Below the pieces are notes generated by a model. That model saw only the letters and a program-made list of their open reading frames with translations. It ran no database searches and had not been told where the DNA came from. Source: Thermomonas beijingensis (GTDB taxonomy: Bacteria; Pseudomonadota; Gammaproteobacteria; Xanthomonadales; Xanthomonadaceae). Taken from it: DNA of 64,000 nt. Each line of letters starts with the position of its first letter. Position 1 is the first letter of the stretch. Positions 28,208 to 37,181 of the stretch are shown here, piece by piece. Both the position numbers and the translations under genes were made by a program. Location: assembly GCF_020034655.1 (NCBI RefSeq), contig NZ_JAIQDJ010000001.1:744001-808000 (forward strand), read 5' to 3'.

Positions 28208-30175
28208 ATGTTGCAGAAACTTCGCGAAAAGACCTCCGGCTGGATCGCCACCGCAATCCTCGGCCTCCTGATTGTTCCGTTCGCTTTCTTCGGCATGGAG
28301 TCTTACATGTCGCAGCGAGTGGACACCTATGTGGCGCGGATCGCGCAGCCGCCGTCGTGGTGGGCCTCGGCACCACGAGTGTGGCCGATCACCTATCTGT
28401 GGAAGATCGAAGACATTGATGCCGCGGCCTATAAAGAGCGTCTGGAAACGGCGCGTATGCGGATGCGTGCGCAGCAGGGCGAGAGCTACGACGCCAAGGC
28501 ATTCGAGTCGGTCGAAAACAAGCGCAAGATTCTTGACACCCTGATCGATGATCGTTTGATGCAGCTGGCAACCAAGCGCGACAACATCGTGATCAGTGAT
28601 GCGCAGGTGGCCGAGGCCATTGGCAAGATTCCGGACTTTCAGGTCGATGGCGCATTCAATACGGATCGTTATCAGATGTTGCTGTCGACGCAGAATCCGC
28701 CGATGACGCCGCGCAGCTTTGAAGCCAAGGTGCGCGACGGACTGATGGATGACTTGATTCCTTCGCGGATCGCACAATCCGCCTTCGTTACCGATACCGA
28801 GCTGGATCGGCTGATGCGGTTATTGGGTGAGCATCGCGATGTCAGCTATGTCAACCTGCCTGCCCCCGCCGCCGATACTTCCGAAGTCACCCAGGCCCAG
28901 ATTGATGCTTGGTACAAGGCGCATGCAGCGCAGTTCCATGCCCCGGAAACCGTGCGCTTGGAATATGTCGAAGTGGATGGCAGCAAGCTGGCCCCACCCG
29001 TGGTCGACGATGCGGCCTTGCATAAGAAGTATCAAGAGCAGATTGCGAAATCGCCCTCAGGCGACAAGCGTGAGGTCTCGCATATCCTGATCGCAGTGGC
29101 GGCAAATGCCAGCGATACCGAGAAGAAAGCCGCCGAGGCCAAGGCCAGGCAACTTGCAGACATGGCGCGTGCGCCGGGTGCAGATTTTGCAGCGCTGGCC
29201 AAGGCCAATTCGGATGACAGTGGCTCCAAAGCCAAAGGTGGCGACCTCGGCTGGCTGAGCAAGGGCGGCATGCCGGGTACGTTTGACGATGCTGCGTTTG
29301 CCATGCAGCAAGGTGAGATCCGTGGCCCGGTCAAAAGTGATTTCGGCTGGCATGTGATCAAGGTCAACCAAATCCAGCAGGGTGTGCAGCGCTCGTTTGA
29401 AGACATGCGCGCCGATCTTGAAAAAGAGTTGCAGCAAGGTGGGCGTGAGCAAGCATTCAATGAATTGACCGGTAAATTGGTCGATGCGGTGTACAAGAAC
29501 CCAACCTCGCTGGAGCCGGCGGCCAAGGCCTTGGGGCTGACGGTGCAAACCACACCGGCGTTCACCCGTACCGGCGGCCCTGGCATTGCTGCCGATCCGA
29601 AGGTGCTGCGTGCAGCGTTTTCGGACAACCTGATGCAAGATGGCACGGCCAGTGACCCCATCGAAATTGGCCCTGAACACACGGTGTTGATTCGCGTGAT
29701 TGCACATGAGCCAGAACGGGCGTTGCCGCTGGCACAAGTGCGTGATGCGGTGGTGCAGGCAATCCATGCCGACCGCCAGCGCAAGGCAGCTGAAAGCGCA
29801 GCGGATGCATTGCTGAAAGCAGCGCAGGGCAAGGGTTTGGCTGCGGCAGCGCAGGCCGCCGGGTTGGCCGTAGCCGATGCCAATGACCTTGTGCGGCGCA
29901 GCCCATTGCCTTCGGCACAAGCGGTGGAGGCATTCTTCAATCTGCCGCGTGCGCGTGACAACAAGTTGTCGATGGGCAAGGCCTTGATCGGCGGCAGCTA
30001 CATGGTGTTTGAGTTGCGTGCGGTGCGTGATGCCGACATTGGTCAGGTATCGGCGCAAGAGCGCACGCAGTTGCGCCAACAGGTCTCACAGAGCACGGGG
30101 ATGCAGGCACAAGATGCCTTCGTGCGCGCTGCACGTGCGCATTACGATATCAAGGTGGCGGAAGACCGGCTGTAA
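28208..30175 (+). CDS. ppiD: Periplasmic folding chaperone / peptidyl-prolyl isomerase PpiD
   Basis: A 655-residue SurA-like protein anchored by one N-terminal membrane helix (GWIATAILGLLIVPFAFFGM, about residues 12-31). The SurA N-terminal chaperone domain follows. A parvulin domain lies at about residues 275-385 (REVSHILIAV ... DSGSKAKGGDLGWLSKGGMPGTFDDAAFAMQQGEIRGPVKSDFGWHVIKV), then a C-terminal chaperone domain. It assists outer-membrane and periplasmic protein folding at the SecYEG exit. The ATG at 28208 is preferred to a TTG two codons upstream. Length is close to the usual 620-650. Confidence 0.93.
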   Translation: MLQKLREKTSGWIATAILGLLIVPFAFFGMESYMSQRVDTYVARIAQPPSWWASAPRVWPITYLWKIEDIDAAAYKERLETARMRMRAQQGESYDAKAFESVENKRKILDTLIDDRLMQLATKRDNIVISDAQVAEAIGKIPDFQVDGAFNTDRYQMLLSTQNPPMTPRSFEAKVRDGLMDDLIPSRIAQSAFVTDTELDRLMRLLGEHRDVSYVNLPAPAADTSEVTQAQIDAWYKAHAAQFHAPETVRLEYVEVDGSKLAPPVVDDAALHKKYQEQIAKSPSGDKREVSHILIAVAANASDTEKKAAEAKARQLADMARAPGADFAALAKANSDDSGSKAKGGDLGWLSKGGMPGTFDDAAFAMQQGEIRGPVKSDFGWHVIKVNQIQQGVQRSFEDMRADLEKELQQGGREQAFNELTGKLVDAVYKNPTSLEPAAKALGLTVQTTPAFTRTGGPGIAADPKVLRAAFSDNLMQDGTASDPIEIGPEHTVLIRVIAHEPERALPLAQVRDAVVQAIHADRQRKAAESAADALLKAAQGKGLAAAAQAAGLAVADANDLVRRSPLPSAQAVEAFFNLPRARDNKLSMGKALIGGSYMVFELRAVRDADIGQVSAQERTQLRQQVSQSTGMQAQDAFVRAARAHYDIKVAEDRL

Positions 30176-30196
30176 GTGCCGCAGCGGTATCGCAAC

Positions 30197-30227
30197 AAAA
30201 ACGCCCGGCGATATGCCGGGCGTTTTT
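30197..30227. terminator. Bidirectional intrinsic terminator between ppiD and fabI
   Basis: A 9-bp stem ACGCCCGGC with GCCGGGCGT, flanked by A-run and T-run, serving the convergent ppiD and fabI. Confidence 0.9.
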
Positions 30228-30253
30228 CTATGCGGCAATGGGGCGCGAGTGTT

Positions 30254-31042
30254 TCACTCGATCCCGCTCATGCCCATGATGTTGTAGCCGGCATCCACAT
30301 AGGTGACCTCGCCGGTGATGCCATTGGCCAGATCCGAGCACAGGAACGCAGCAGCGTTGCCCACATCTTCGATTGTCACCACGCGCCGCAGCGGTGCGGC
30401 GGCTTCGAATGCACTCAGCATCTTGCGGAAATTGGCCACGCCACTGGCGGCCAAGGTGCGGATCGGGCCGGCCGAAATCGCATTCACGCGGGTGCCCTCC
30501 GGGCCCAGCGCCATCGCCATGTAGCGTACGGTCGCTTCCAGCGAGGCCTTGGCCACGCCCATCGTGTTGTAGTTGGCCAGTGCGCGTTCCGCACCCAGAT
30601 ACGACAGGGTCAGGATGCTGCCGTTGCGCCCCTTCATCAGCGGGCGCGCCGCCTTGCCCAGCGCCGCCAACGAGTAGGCGCTGATGTCGTGGGCAATGTG
30701 GTAACGCTCGCGGTTGATGCCGTCGAGAAAATCCCCTTCGATCGCTTCACGCGGGGCGAACGCGATGCAATGCACGAGGATGTCGAACCCATCGTTCCAA
30801 TGCTTGCCCAGTTCGGCAAAGCAATGGTCGATTTGCGCGTCGTCGGCCACGTCCAAAGGCAGCACGATAGTGCTGCCATACTCGGCGGCGGCGTCTTCCA
30901 CCCGCGATTTCAGTTTTTCGTTCTGATAGGTCAACGCCAACTCCGCGCCTTCGCGGTGGAAGGCGTCGGCAATGCCGGTGGCGATGGAGCGTTGGCTGGC
31001 GATGCCGGTGACCAGCGCACGCTTGCCTTGCAGGAATCCCAT
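30254..31042 (-). CDS. fabI: Enoyl-[ACP] reductase [NADH]
   Basis: A 262-residue short-chain dehydrogenase-type reductase that completes each fatty-acid elongation cycle; target of triclosan and diazaborines in the family. [35 protein letters not shown] is the FabI-type NADH site. The catalytic pattern Tyr-x6-Lys is visible in [11 protein letters not shown], with [14 protein letters not shown] near the substrate loop. E. coli FabI has 262 residues. An AAGGAGA site precedes the ATG. It lies downstream of gloB on the same strand. Confidence 0.97.
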   Translation of the reverse strand: MGFLQGKRALVTGIASQRSIATGIADAFHREGAELALTYQNEKLKSRVEDAAAEYGSTIVLPLDVADDAQIDHCFAELGKHWNDGFDILVHCIAFAPREAIEGDFLDGINRERYHIAHDISAYSLAALGKAARPLMKGRNGSILTLSYLGAERALANYNTMGVAKASLEATVRYMAMALGPEGTRVNAISAGPIRTLAASGVANFRKMLSAFEAAAPLRRVVTIEDVGNAAAFLCSDLANGITGEVTYVDAGYNIMGMSGIE

Positions 31043-31139
31043 GGTGTCTCCTTGTGAGTTGCGCGTGGGGCGCGTCGAGCGAATGCTCTAGTTTGCCTTG
31101 CGCGGCTGCTTGCGGCCAGTCCCATTGCGTTTGCCCGCG

Positions 31140-31904
31140 CTATCCCGCAAACCCATCCTTCCATGCGCGTAGCGCGGCAAACACGGCGGTCTCGTCGGGC
31201 AGTGCCATTCCGGCATGCTGCTGCACCGCAGCGCGCACGCCCGCGGCATGGCAGCGCAAAAACGGGTTGCAGGCGCGCTCGGTGTCCAGCCGCACGGGCA
31301 GGCTGGGATGCCCGGAAGATCGCAGCACGTGGATCTCTTTGACCCGTTGCTGTAGTGCCGGGTTATCCGCATCCACGACCAGTGCGAATGCAGCATTGGC
31401 CAGCGTGTATTCGTGTGCGCAGCAAACCCGGGTGTCACCCGGCAGCGCCGCCAGTTTCGATAGCGAGGCATGCATCTGTGCCGGCGTGCCTTCAAACAGA
31501 CGCCCGCAGCCAAGGCTGAACAAGGTGTCGCCGCAAAACAGCAGGTCTTCCCCGACATAGGCAAGGTGGCTGCGGGTATGGCCGGGGACAGCCAGCACGC
31601 GGAACTGCCACGGGCCGATGGCGAGCACCTGGCCCTCGCTGACCCGCTGGGTGGCATGTACGATGCGCGCATCATCCGGTGCAAACACGGGCGTGTCCGG
31701 CCAGCGCGCCAACAGCGCCGGCAGTCCGCCGATGTGGTCGCTATGGTGATGGGTAATCACGATGGCGTGTGGCGCAGGGCCATCGCCGATTGCAGCCAAA
31801 ACGGGCGTAGCATCGCCAGGATCAACGACCAGCGCACGCCCGCTGGCATCACGCAGCAGCCAGATGTAATTGTCATCAAATGCGGCAAGCGCGTGCAGAT
31901 TCAT
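31140..31904 (-). CDS. gloB: Hydroxyacylglutathione hydrolase (glyoxalase II)
   Basis: A 254-residue metallo-beta-lactamase fold enzyme that hydrolyses S-lactoylglutathione in methylglyoxal detoxification. The metal motif THHHSDH is at residues 51-57; GHTRSHLAY, FCGDTLFSLGCGRLFEGTPAQM and CAHEYTLANAAFA supply the remaining ligands. The start MNLHALAAFDDNYIW at 31904 matches family N-termini; a longer frame to 31952 overlaps the divergent methyltransferase gene. The gloB / methyltransferase / rnhA / dnaQ grouping is the same as gloB-yafS-rnhA-dnaQ in E. coli. Confidence 0.96.
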   Translation of the reverse strand: MNLHALAAFDDNYIWLLRDASGRALVVDPGDATPVLAAIGDGPAPHAIVITHHHSDHIGGLPALLARWPDTPVFAPDDARIVHATQRVSEGQVLAIGPWQFRVLAVPGHTRSHLAYVGEDLLFCGDTLFSLGCGRLFEGTPAQMHASLSKLAALPGDTRVCCAHEYTLANAAFALVVDADNPALQQRVKEIHVLRSSGHPSLPVRLDTERACNPFLRCHAAGVRAAVQQHAGMALPDETAVFAALRAWKDGFAG

Positions 31905-31950
31905 GATTCCAGCGGTGACGGCGCGCGGGCTTTCCCGCAGAATCACCACC

Positions 31951-32625
31951 ATGCCGCTGCCTGTCCCTGATCGTCAACCCAAGTTTGCCGCCACCGATGC
32001 GTGGTTTGCCAGCGTGGCCGGACAAGCGCTATTGGCCAGCGAGGCCGAATGCGTGCGTATTGCGGGCCAGCAATCGCCGGGGCAGCCGTATGTGTGGCTG
32101 GGAGCAGGCGCCAGCTTGCTGCCGCCCGATACGGGTGGCAGTGGCCTGTTGCTGCGCCTGCATTGCGCGGAACAGGGGGGCTGGGCGGGCGATCTATGCT
32201 GTGATTTGCCGTTGCCCGTGGTCAGCGAATCGTGCGCCAGCGTGATCGTGCAACATGCATTGGATGCAAGCCCCGTGGCAAATGAGTTACTGCACGAATG
32301 TGCACGGATCCTGCTGCCGGGCGGCATTCTGTGGCTGCTGGCACTGAACCCCATTTCACCGTATCGCCTGCGTTGGCAGGGGCAGGGGTTGGCAGCCTCC
32401 GAGCCGATCCGTTGGCGTCGGAGGCTGCGTGCAGCGGGGCTCAACCCAGAACCTGTTTCGCAAGGTGTGGGGCCGACATGGAACGTGGCACCAGTACTGG
32501 ACGTACAAGAAGGCGCGGGGTTGCGGGCTGCGTTCCTGTTGCGTGCGCACAAGCGCCGCCTTCCGATGACGCCGATGCGTAGTAAACCACACGCATTGGG
32601 CTGGCACCCTGAGGTTGCGGCATGA
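31951..32625 (+). CDS. YafS-like class I SAM-dependent methyltransferase
   Basis: A 224-residue protein in the position of E. coli yafS, divergent from gloB and overlapping rnhA by ATGA. The C-terminal half has the methyltransferase post-core layout ([31 protein letters not shown]). The glycine-rich SAM motif I is degenerate ([14 protein letters not shown]), so activity is not assured. The start at 31951 avoids overlap with gloB. Substrate unknown. Confidence 0.75.
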   Translation: MPLPVPDRQPKFAATDAWFASVAGQALLASEAECVRIAGQQSPGQPYVWLGAGASLLPPDTGGSGLLLRLHCAEQGGWAGDLCCDLPLPVVSESCASVIVQHALDASPVANELLHECARILLPGGILWLLALNPISPYRLRWQGQGLAASEPIRWRRRLRAAGLNPEPVSQGVGPTWNVAPVLDVQEGAGLRAAFLLRAHKRRLPMTPMRSKPHALGWHPEVAA

Positions 32626-33080
32626 CAAACGCCCGCAAACAGGTGGATATCCATACCGATGGTGCCTGTTTGGGTAATCCCGGCCCGGGAGGCTGGGGTG
32701 TGTTGTTGCATTGGTGCGGGGTTGAGCGCGAGCTCTCCGGCGGCGAGGCTGATACCACCAATAACCGCATGGAACTGATGGCCGCGATTGCCGCGCTGGA
32801 GTCGCTGCGCGAGCCGTGCGAAGTTATTTTGCACACCGACTCCCAATATGTGCGGCAAGGTATTTTGGAGTGGATGAGTGGTTGGATTCGACGGGGCTGG
32901 AAAACAGCGGGCGGTGCGCCGGTCAAGAACCGCGATCTGTGGGAACGGTTGCATCAGGCGGCAGCCCGGCATCAGGTGGATTGGCGCTGGGTCAAGGGCC
33001 ATAGCGGTGACCCCGGCAATGAACGCGTGGATCAACTGGCGCGCAACCAGGCACTGAAATTCAAGGAGAACGCAAGCTGA
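32622..33080 (+). CDS. rnhA: Ribonuclease HI
   Basis: A 152-residue RNase H1 that cleaves RNA in RNA/DNA hybrids. The metal-binding acidic residues are visible: Asp in [19 protein letters not shown], Glu in [16 protein letters not shown], Asp in LHTDSQYV, and Asp in [14 protein letters not shown]. The length matches E. coli (155). It overlaps the methyltransferase (ATGA) and dnaQ (TGATG). In E. coli rnhA and dnaQ are divergent, whereas here they are collinear. Confidence 0.97.
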   Translation: MTNARKQVDIHTDGACLGNPGPGGWGVLLHWCGVERELSGGEADTTNNRMELMAAIAALESLREPCEVILHTDSQYVRQGILEWMSGWIRRGWKTAGGAPVKNRDLWERLHQAAARHQVDWRWVKGHSGDPGNERVDQLARNQALKFKENAS

Positions 33081-33790
33081 TGCGGCAAGTGATTCTGGAC
33101 ACTGAAACCACCGGCCTGGATTGGCGCAAAGGCAACCGCGTGGTCGAAATTGGCTGTGTCGAGGTGCTGGAGCGGCGTCCCACCGGGCGCACCTTCCATT
33201 ACTACCTGAATCCGGATTGCGAATTCGAGCCGGGGGCGCAGGAAGTGACCGGCTTGAGTTTGGATTTCCTAGCCGACAAGCCGCGCTTTGCCGACATCGC
33301 AGAAGACTTCATTGCATTTATCGACGGCGCCGAGCTGATCATCCACAACGCAGCTTTCGATATCGGGTTTTTGGATGCTGAACTTGCACGGCTGAAAGAC
33401 TTCGGCAAAGTGCTTGATCGATGCACGGTGGAAGACACCTTGTTGATGGCGCGGCAACGCTTCCCAGGCCAGCGCAATTCCCTGGACGCTTTGTGCAAGC
33501 GATTGGGGGTGGATAATTCCCACCGACAGTTGCACGGCGCATTGCTGGATGCGCAGATTTTGCTGGATGTGTATCTGGCACTGACTTCGGGCCAGGGTGA
33601 AATTGGCTTTCAGATCTGTGAGGAAGCAGTACTCTCAGCGGCAGTCGTGGTCAATCCACAAGCCGGCGATGCGTCACGGCCACGGGTGCTCATTCAACCC
33701 GAAGAGGCGCAGGCGCACGCAGAGCGCCTTGCGGGGCTACAAAAAAAATCAGGCAGGTGCCTGTGGCTGGAAGCGGATGCCTTGATCTGA
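33080..33790 (+). CDS. dnaQ: DNA polymerase III epsilon subunit (3'-5' proofreading exonuclease)
   Basis: A 236-residue DEDDh exonuclease that proofreads for the replicative polymerase. Exo I is VILDTETTGLD with catalytic Asp and Glu, Exo II is LIIHNAAFDIGFLDAEL, and Exo III is NSHRQLHGALLDAQILLDVYLALT with the His and last Asp. The C-terminal tail with theta- or alpha-binding residues is present. It begins at the rnhA stop (TGATG). Its partner DnaE is encoded in the same window. Confidence 0.96.
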   Translation: MRQVILDTETTGLDWRKGNRVVEIGCVEVLERRPTGRTFHYYLNPDCEFEPGAQEVTGLSLDFLADKPRFADIAEDFIAFIDGAELIIHNAAFDIGFLDAELARLKDFGKVLDRCTVEDTLLMARQRFPGQRNSLDALCKRLGVDNSHRQLHGALLDAQILLDVYLALTSGQGEIGFQICEEAVLSAAVVVNPQAGDASRPRVLIQPEEAQAHAERLAGLQKKSGRCLWLEADALI

Positions 33791-33838
33791 GCAGGCGTTG
33801 CTGGATGGCCGCAAGCATGCTGGTCATCCCTGATTGCT

Positions 33839-34543
33839 TCAGTGCCGGCGCACCAGCACGACCGTGACATTATCCGAGCCGCCACCGTCCAGCGCGGCGG
33901 CCACCAAACCATCCACACATTCCTGTGCACTGCATTCGCCATGCGCCAGCACCCGCGCAATTTGGCGATCGTCCACTTCCTCGGTCAGGCCGTCGCTGCA
34001 TAGCAGCAATTGCATGCCTGCACGCAGCTCGCCGTTGAGCGTTTCCACGTTCAACTGTTCTGGTGCCGTCACCCCGAGTGCTTGCGTCACCACGTTGCGG
34101 TGCGGATGGTTGCGTGCCTGCGCAGCACTGATCGCACCTTGTGCAATGAGCTCTTGCACATAACTATGGTCATGCGAGATCTGGGTCAGTGTCCCATCAC
34201 GCCACAGGTACACTCGGCTGTCGCCCACCCATGCAACCTCGAACTGGTTGCCGTGGATACGCGCCGCAACCACGGTGGTCCCCATCGGCAGGCTGTCGCC
34301 ACGGCGCTTGGAGCAGCGGATGATTTCCTCGTCGGCTACTTTGATGGCACGGCTCAAATCGCTGCCTGCGCGCACTTCATTGACGATGATTTCGCGCGCC
34401 ATAGCCGCAGCCACTTCGCCGTATTCATGGCCACCCATGCCGTCGGCCACAAGCCACAGCCCCAGCTCGCTGTCCCCGTAATAGGTATCTTCGTTCAGCT
34501 CGCGTCGCAGGCCGACATGGGTCAGATGTCCGAATTCAATCAT
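33839..34543 (-). CDS. PP2C-family serine/threonine phosphatase
   Basis: A 234-residue Stp1/PrpC-type metal-dependent phosphatase. Metal-binding and core motifs are visible: RRELNEDTYYGD, LWLVADGMGGHEYGEVAA, GTTVVAARI, EVAWVGDSRVYLWRDGTLTQISHDHS, LLLCSDGLTEEVDD and GGSDNVTVVLVRR. It is cytoplasmic. No kinase gene is adjacent, but a Hanks-type Ser/Thr kinase is encoded about 19 kb away at 53709-55706. The pairing is inference. It is convergent with dnaQ. Confidence 0.93.
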   Translation of the reverse strand: MIEFGHLTHVGLRRELNEDTYYGDSELGLWLVADGMGGHEYGEVAAAMAREIIVNEVRAGSDLSRAIKVADEEIIRCSKRRGDSLPMGTTVVAARIHGNQFEVAWVGDSRVYLWRDGTLTQISHDHSYVQELIAQGAISAAQARNHPHRNVVTQALGVTAPEQLNVETLNGELRAGMQLLLCSDGLTEEVDDRQIARVLAHGECSAQECVDGLVAAALDGGGSDNVTVVLVRRH

Positions 34544-34771
34544 GCGTAGGGCAGGCGTCCGGTGTTTATGGTGGTAACGGAATGGTGCGATAGAACCGGA
34601 CGGGGGCGCGGCACATGGACATCATGCGAAGCAGTATGACGTTCTTCCCGTGTCGAAAGTGGGGTGAAATCCGACCTGATTCACGATTCTGTTAGATGAG
34701 TGGGTATTCCCGGATCCGTAATCTGGGCAGCGGGCTTGGGTATGGTGTCGCGGAGCCGACGCAGCTGATAC
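34544..34771. other. Intergenic region upstream of the PP2C gene
   Basis: About 230 bases with no convincing ORF, RNA gene or repeat. It must contain the minus-strand promoter of the phosphatase gene; I could not pick a pair of hexamers with good spacing. Confidence 0.5.
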
Positions 34772-34794
34772 AAAAACACCCCCGAGCGGGGGTG
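34772..34794 (-). terminator. Terminator of tRNA-Ser
   Basis: On the minus strand a 7-bp stem CACCCCC with GGGGGTG, loop GCTC, then TTTTTG. It lies eight bases beyond the CCA end of the tRNA. Confidence 0.88.
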
Positions 34795-34802
34795 GTTTGT
34801 AG

Positions 34803-34893
<91 letters not shown>

Positions 34894-34908
34894 GGAAGTG
34901 GGCCGCAA

Positions 34909-34937
34909 ATGATAACGGGATAGAGACTTTGCTGCAA
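34909..34937 (-). promoter_or_regulatory. Promoter of tRNA-Ser
   Basis: On the minus strand, -35 TTGCAG (34937 to 34932), exact 17-base spacer and -10 TATCAT (34914 to 34909), placing the start about 10 bases upstream of the mature 5' end. Confidence 0.75.
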
Positions 34938-34971
34938 GGTTGTCACGTCTTGATGGCAGCGGCTGGTAACA

Positions 34972-35003
34972 AAAAAAACCCGCCAGCACGGGCGGGTTTT
35001 TTT
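34972..35003 (-). terminator. Terminator of the rpsB-tsf operon
   Basis: A 6-bp GC stem (CCCGCC with GGCGGG), flanked by runs of A and T that extend the stem, about 25 bases after the tsf stop. It separates the rpsB-tsf transcript from tRNA-Ser. Confidence 0.9.
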
Positions 35004-35027
35004 CCGGAACTCAAGCTGGTGCCTGGT

Positions 35028-35906
35028 TCAGACCTGCATCGCCTTTGCAACTTCGGCGGCGTAGTCTTCCACCACCTTTTCGATGCCTTCACCCACCACC
35101 AGACGCTGGAAGCCGATCACGTCGGCACCGGCAGCCTTGAGCACGGCCTCCACGGTCTTGTCGCCGTCCAGCACGTAGGGCTGACCGTACAGGGTCACTT
35201 CGTTGATGATCTTGGCGATCTTGCCGCTGATGATTTTTTCCAGGATGTCGGCTGGCTTGGCCTTGTCCTTTTCGCTCATCTTGGCCAGCTCGATTTCCTT
35301 TTCCTTGGCCACGAACTCGGCCGGTACATCGGCCGCCTTGTTGTGCGGCGGGTTCATCGCGGCAACGTGCATCGCCAGGCCACGGGCGAGGTCGGCATCG
35401 CCGCCAGCCAGTTCCACCAGTACGCCGATCTTGCCGCCGTGGACGTAAGCGGCCACGTGGTTGCCGGTGTTCATGCTGACCATGCGGCGCACCTGGATGT
35501 TTTCCCCCAGCTTGGCGATGGCTGCGGCGCGGGCTTCTTCGACGGTGTCGCCGGAGGCCAGCTTGGCGGCCTTCAAGCTGTCGACATCGGTGCTACCCGA
35601 GGCCAGTGCGGCAGCGGCGATGGCTTCGCACAGGTCAACAAAGTTGCCGTCTTTGGCCACGAAGTCGGTTTCCGAGTTGATTTCCACCAGTACGGCCTTG
35701 CCGCCGGCTTGGGCTGCGGCCACGCGGCCTTCGGCAGCCACACGGCTGGCCTTTTTGTCGGCCTTGGCCAGACCCGACTTGCGCAGCGCTTCGGCCGCGG
35801 CGTCGATGTCGCCATTGGTTTCGGTGAGTGCCTTCTTGCACTCCATCATGCCGGCGCCAGTGCGCTCGCGCAGTTCCTTCACAAGGGAAGCGGTGATTTC
35901 AGCCAT
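35028..35906 (-). CDS. tsf: Elongation factor Ts
   Basis: A 292-residue guanine-nucleotide exchange factor for EF-Tu. The N-terminal UBA-like region ([40 protein letters not shown]) is the EF-Ts signature. The core contains [22 protein letters not shown] with the TDFVA motif that contacts EF-Tu. Length is usual. It follows rpsB on the same transcript after a 181-base gap that holds an interspersed repeat. Confidence 0.98.
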   Translation of the reverse strand: MAEITASLVKELRERTGAGMMECKKALTETNGDIDAAAEALRKSGLAKADKKASRVAAEGRVAAAQAGGKAVLVEINSETDFVAKDGNFVDLCEAIAAAALASGSTDVDSLKAAKLASGDTVEEARAAAIAKLGENIQVRRMVSMNTGNHVAAYVHGGKIGVLVELAGGDADLARGLAMHVAAMNPPHNKAADVPAEFVAKEKEIELAKMSEKDKAKPADILEKIISGKIAKIINEVTLYGQPYVLDGDKTVEAVLKAAGADVIGFQRLVVGEGIEKVVEDYAAEVAKAMQV

Positions 35907-35937
35907 TGGGATTACCTCTGAATTGAATACGGTGAAA

Positions 35938-36053
35938 CCCCTCTCCCGTTGGGAGAAGGGTTAGTGTGAGAATTTGGCGCGTGCGGAATTCCACAACGCG
36001 ACCGAACCCTCATCCGGCACTTACGGGCCACCTTCTCCCAGCGGGAGAAGGGA
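35938..36053. repeat. Interspersed palindromic repeat pair between rpsB and tsf
   Basis: Two copies of a small palindrome, CTCTCCCGTTGGGAGAAGG at about 35941-35959 and CTTCTCCCAGCGGGAGAAGG at 36032-36051, flank about 70 bases containing CCCTCATCCGGC. Similar CCCTCTCCC...GGGAGAAGGG elements occur interspersed in many proteobacterial genomes, including Xanthomonadales. As RNA each copy makes a hairpin. Confidence 0.75.
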
Positions 36054-36087
36054 CAGTCGCAGCCTGCGCGGCTGCGTGATGGGGTGA

Positions 36088-36864
36088 TTACTCGCCCTTC
36101 TTGCCGCGACGGCTCGGCTTGGCCTCTTCGCCTTCAACCGCAGCAGTGAAGTCTTCTTCACGCACGTTGGCGGCGTTCGGCGCAGCGGCCTTGCCTTCCA
36201 GTACGGCGTCGGCAGCAGCGCGTGCGTACAGCTGCACTGCGCGGATGGCGTCGTCGTTGCCGGGAATGGCGTAGTCCACCAAGGCCGGGTCGTAGTTGGA
36301 GTCGACCACTGCGATTACCGGAATCCCAAGCTTCTTGGCTTCCTTGATGGCGATGTCTTCATGGCCGATATCAATCACGAAGATCGCGTCGGGCAGGCGG
36401 TTCATTTCCTTGATACCGCCGAGCGAGGCCTCCAGCTTGTCGCGCTCGCGGCGCAGGCCCATCACTTCGTGCTTGACCAGCTTCTGGAAAGTGCCATCGG
36501 TTTCGGCGGCTTCCAGTTCCTTCAGGCGGGCAACCGACTTCTTCACGGTGGCGAAGTTGGTCAGGGTGCCGCCCAGCCAACGCTGGTTCATGAAGGGCAT
36601 GCCGCAACGCTCGGCTTCTTCCTTGATGGCTTCACGCGCGCTGCGCTTGGTGCCCAGGAACAAAATGATGCCGCGCTTCTGCGCAACGCCGCTGATGAAG
36701 TTCATCGCGTCATTGAACAGCGGGACGGTCTTTTCCAAGTTGATGATGTGGATCTTGCCGCGCGCACCAAACAGGTACGGGGCCATCTTGGGGTTCCAGT
36801 AGCGGGTCTGGTGGCCGAAATGGACGCCGGCTTCCAGCATCTGACGCATGGTGATTTGGGGCAT
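36088..36864 (-). CDS. rpsB: 30S ribosomal protein S2
   Basis: A 258-residue small-subunit protein. [27 protein letters not shown] is the S2 signature 1 region and [53 protein letters not shown] is signature 2. The start at the ATG at 36864 has GGAGTG six bases upstream; a GTG three codons earlier is less likely. The C-terminal tail is extended and charged. It has a strong promoter at 37068-37096 and a leader of about 200 bases. Confidence 0.98.
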   Translation of the reverse strand: MPQITMRQMLEAGVHFGHQTRYWNPKMAPYLFGARGKIHIINLEKTVPLFNDAMNFISGVAQKRGIILFLGTKRSAREAIKEEAERCGMPFMNQRWLGGTLTNFATVKKSVARLKELEAAETDGTFQKLVKHEVMGLRRERDKLEASLGGIKEMNRLPDAIFVIDIGHEDIAIKEAKKLGIPVIAVVDSNYDPALVDYAIPGNDDAIRAVQLYARAAADAVLEGKAAAPNAANVREEDFTAAVEGEEAKPSRRGKKGE

Positions 36865-37061
36865 TGCAAACACTCCGATTGAATGGAATCCGCGCCGGTT
36901 GAATGAGGGCGCTGCACCCTGTCCGCAAGGATGGGTGCGGGATTCCGGGGTTGGGCCTCCCTGTCGTCACTGTGTCCGAACCCGCTTGCGCGGGCACCCC
37001 GGAACAGGGATTGCCGACAGGTGTGGATTCGACGGTACGCCCGTCGTGGCGGCGATAAAGC
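36865..37061 (-). ncRNA. Long 5' leader of rpsB, candidate S2 autoregulatory RNA
   Basis: About 197 bases of untranslated leader follow the predicted start. It has GC-rich hairpins such as CCCGC-GCAA-GCGGG near 36986-36999 and no ORF of note. In gammaproteobacteria, rpsB leaders are known to bind S2 and repress the rpsB-tsf operon. The length and structure fit, but I did not identify the consensus S2 site. Confidence 0.45.
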
Positions 37062-37067
37062 CCCCGA

Positions 37068-37096
37068 AGTATAGGGGAAACCAGGCGGCAGGGCAA
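37068..37096 (-). promoter_or_regulatory. Promoter of rpsB-tsf
   Basis: On the minus strand, -35 TTGCCC (37096 to 37091), exact 17-base spacer and -10 TATACT (37073 to 37068). The start is predicted near 37061, directly before a G-rich initial transcribed sequence. Confidence 0.8.
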
Positions 37097-37169
37097 TCTT
37101 GGCGGTGGGCGCGCCACTGGCCTGGCGCGTGCGGCACAGCCACATGATCGATCTGCCTCTTCAATGCGC
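37097..37169. other. Divergent promoter gap between rpsB and map
   Basis: The rest of the gap between the rpsB promoter and the map -10 box. I see no ORF, repeat or further regulatory site in it. Confidence 0.5.
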
Positions 37170-37175
37170 GATAAT
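37170..37175 (+). promoter_or_regulatory. -10 element of map, predicting a leaderless mRNA
   Basis: GATAAT lies six bases before the map ATG at 37182 and no ribosome binding site is present, so transcription is predicted to start at the start codon. The -35 region (about 37147-37152) does not match consensus. Confidence 0.45.
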
Positions 37176-37181
37176 GCGCAA

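Noticed and set aside
30176-31057. 293-codon frame on the plus strand
   Set aside because: Antisense to fabI and starts in the ppiD terminator; shadow frame.
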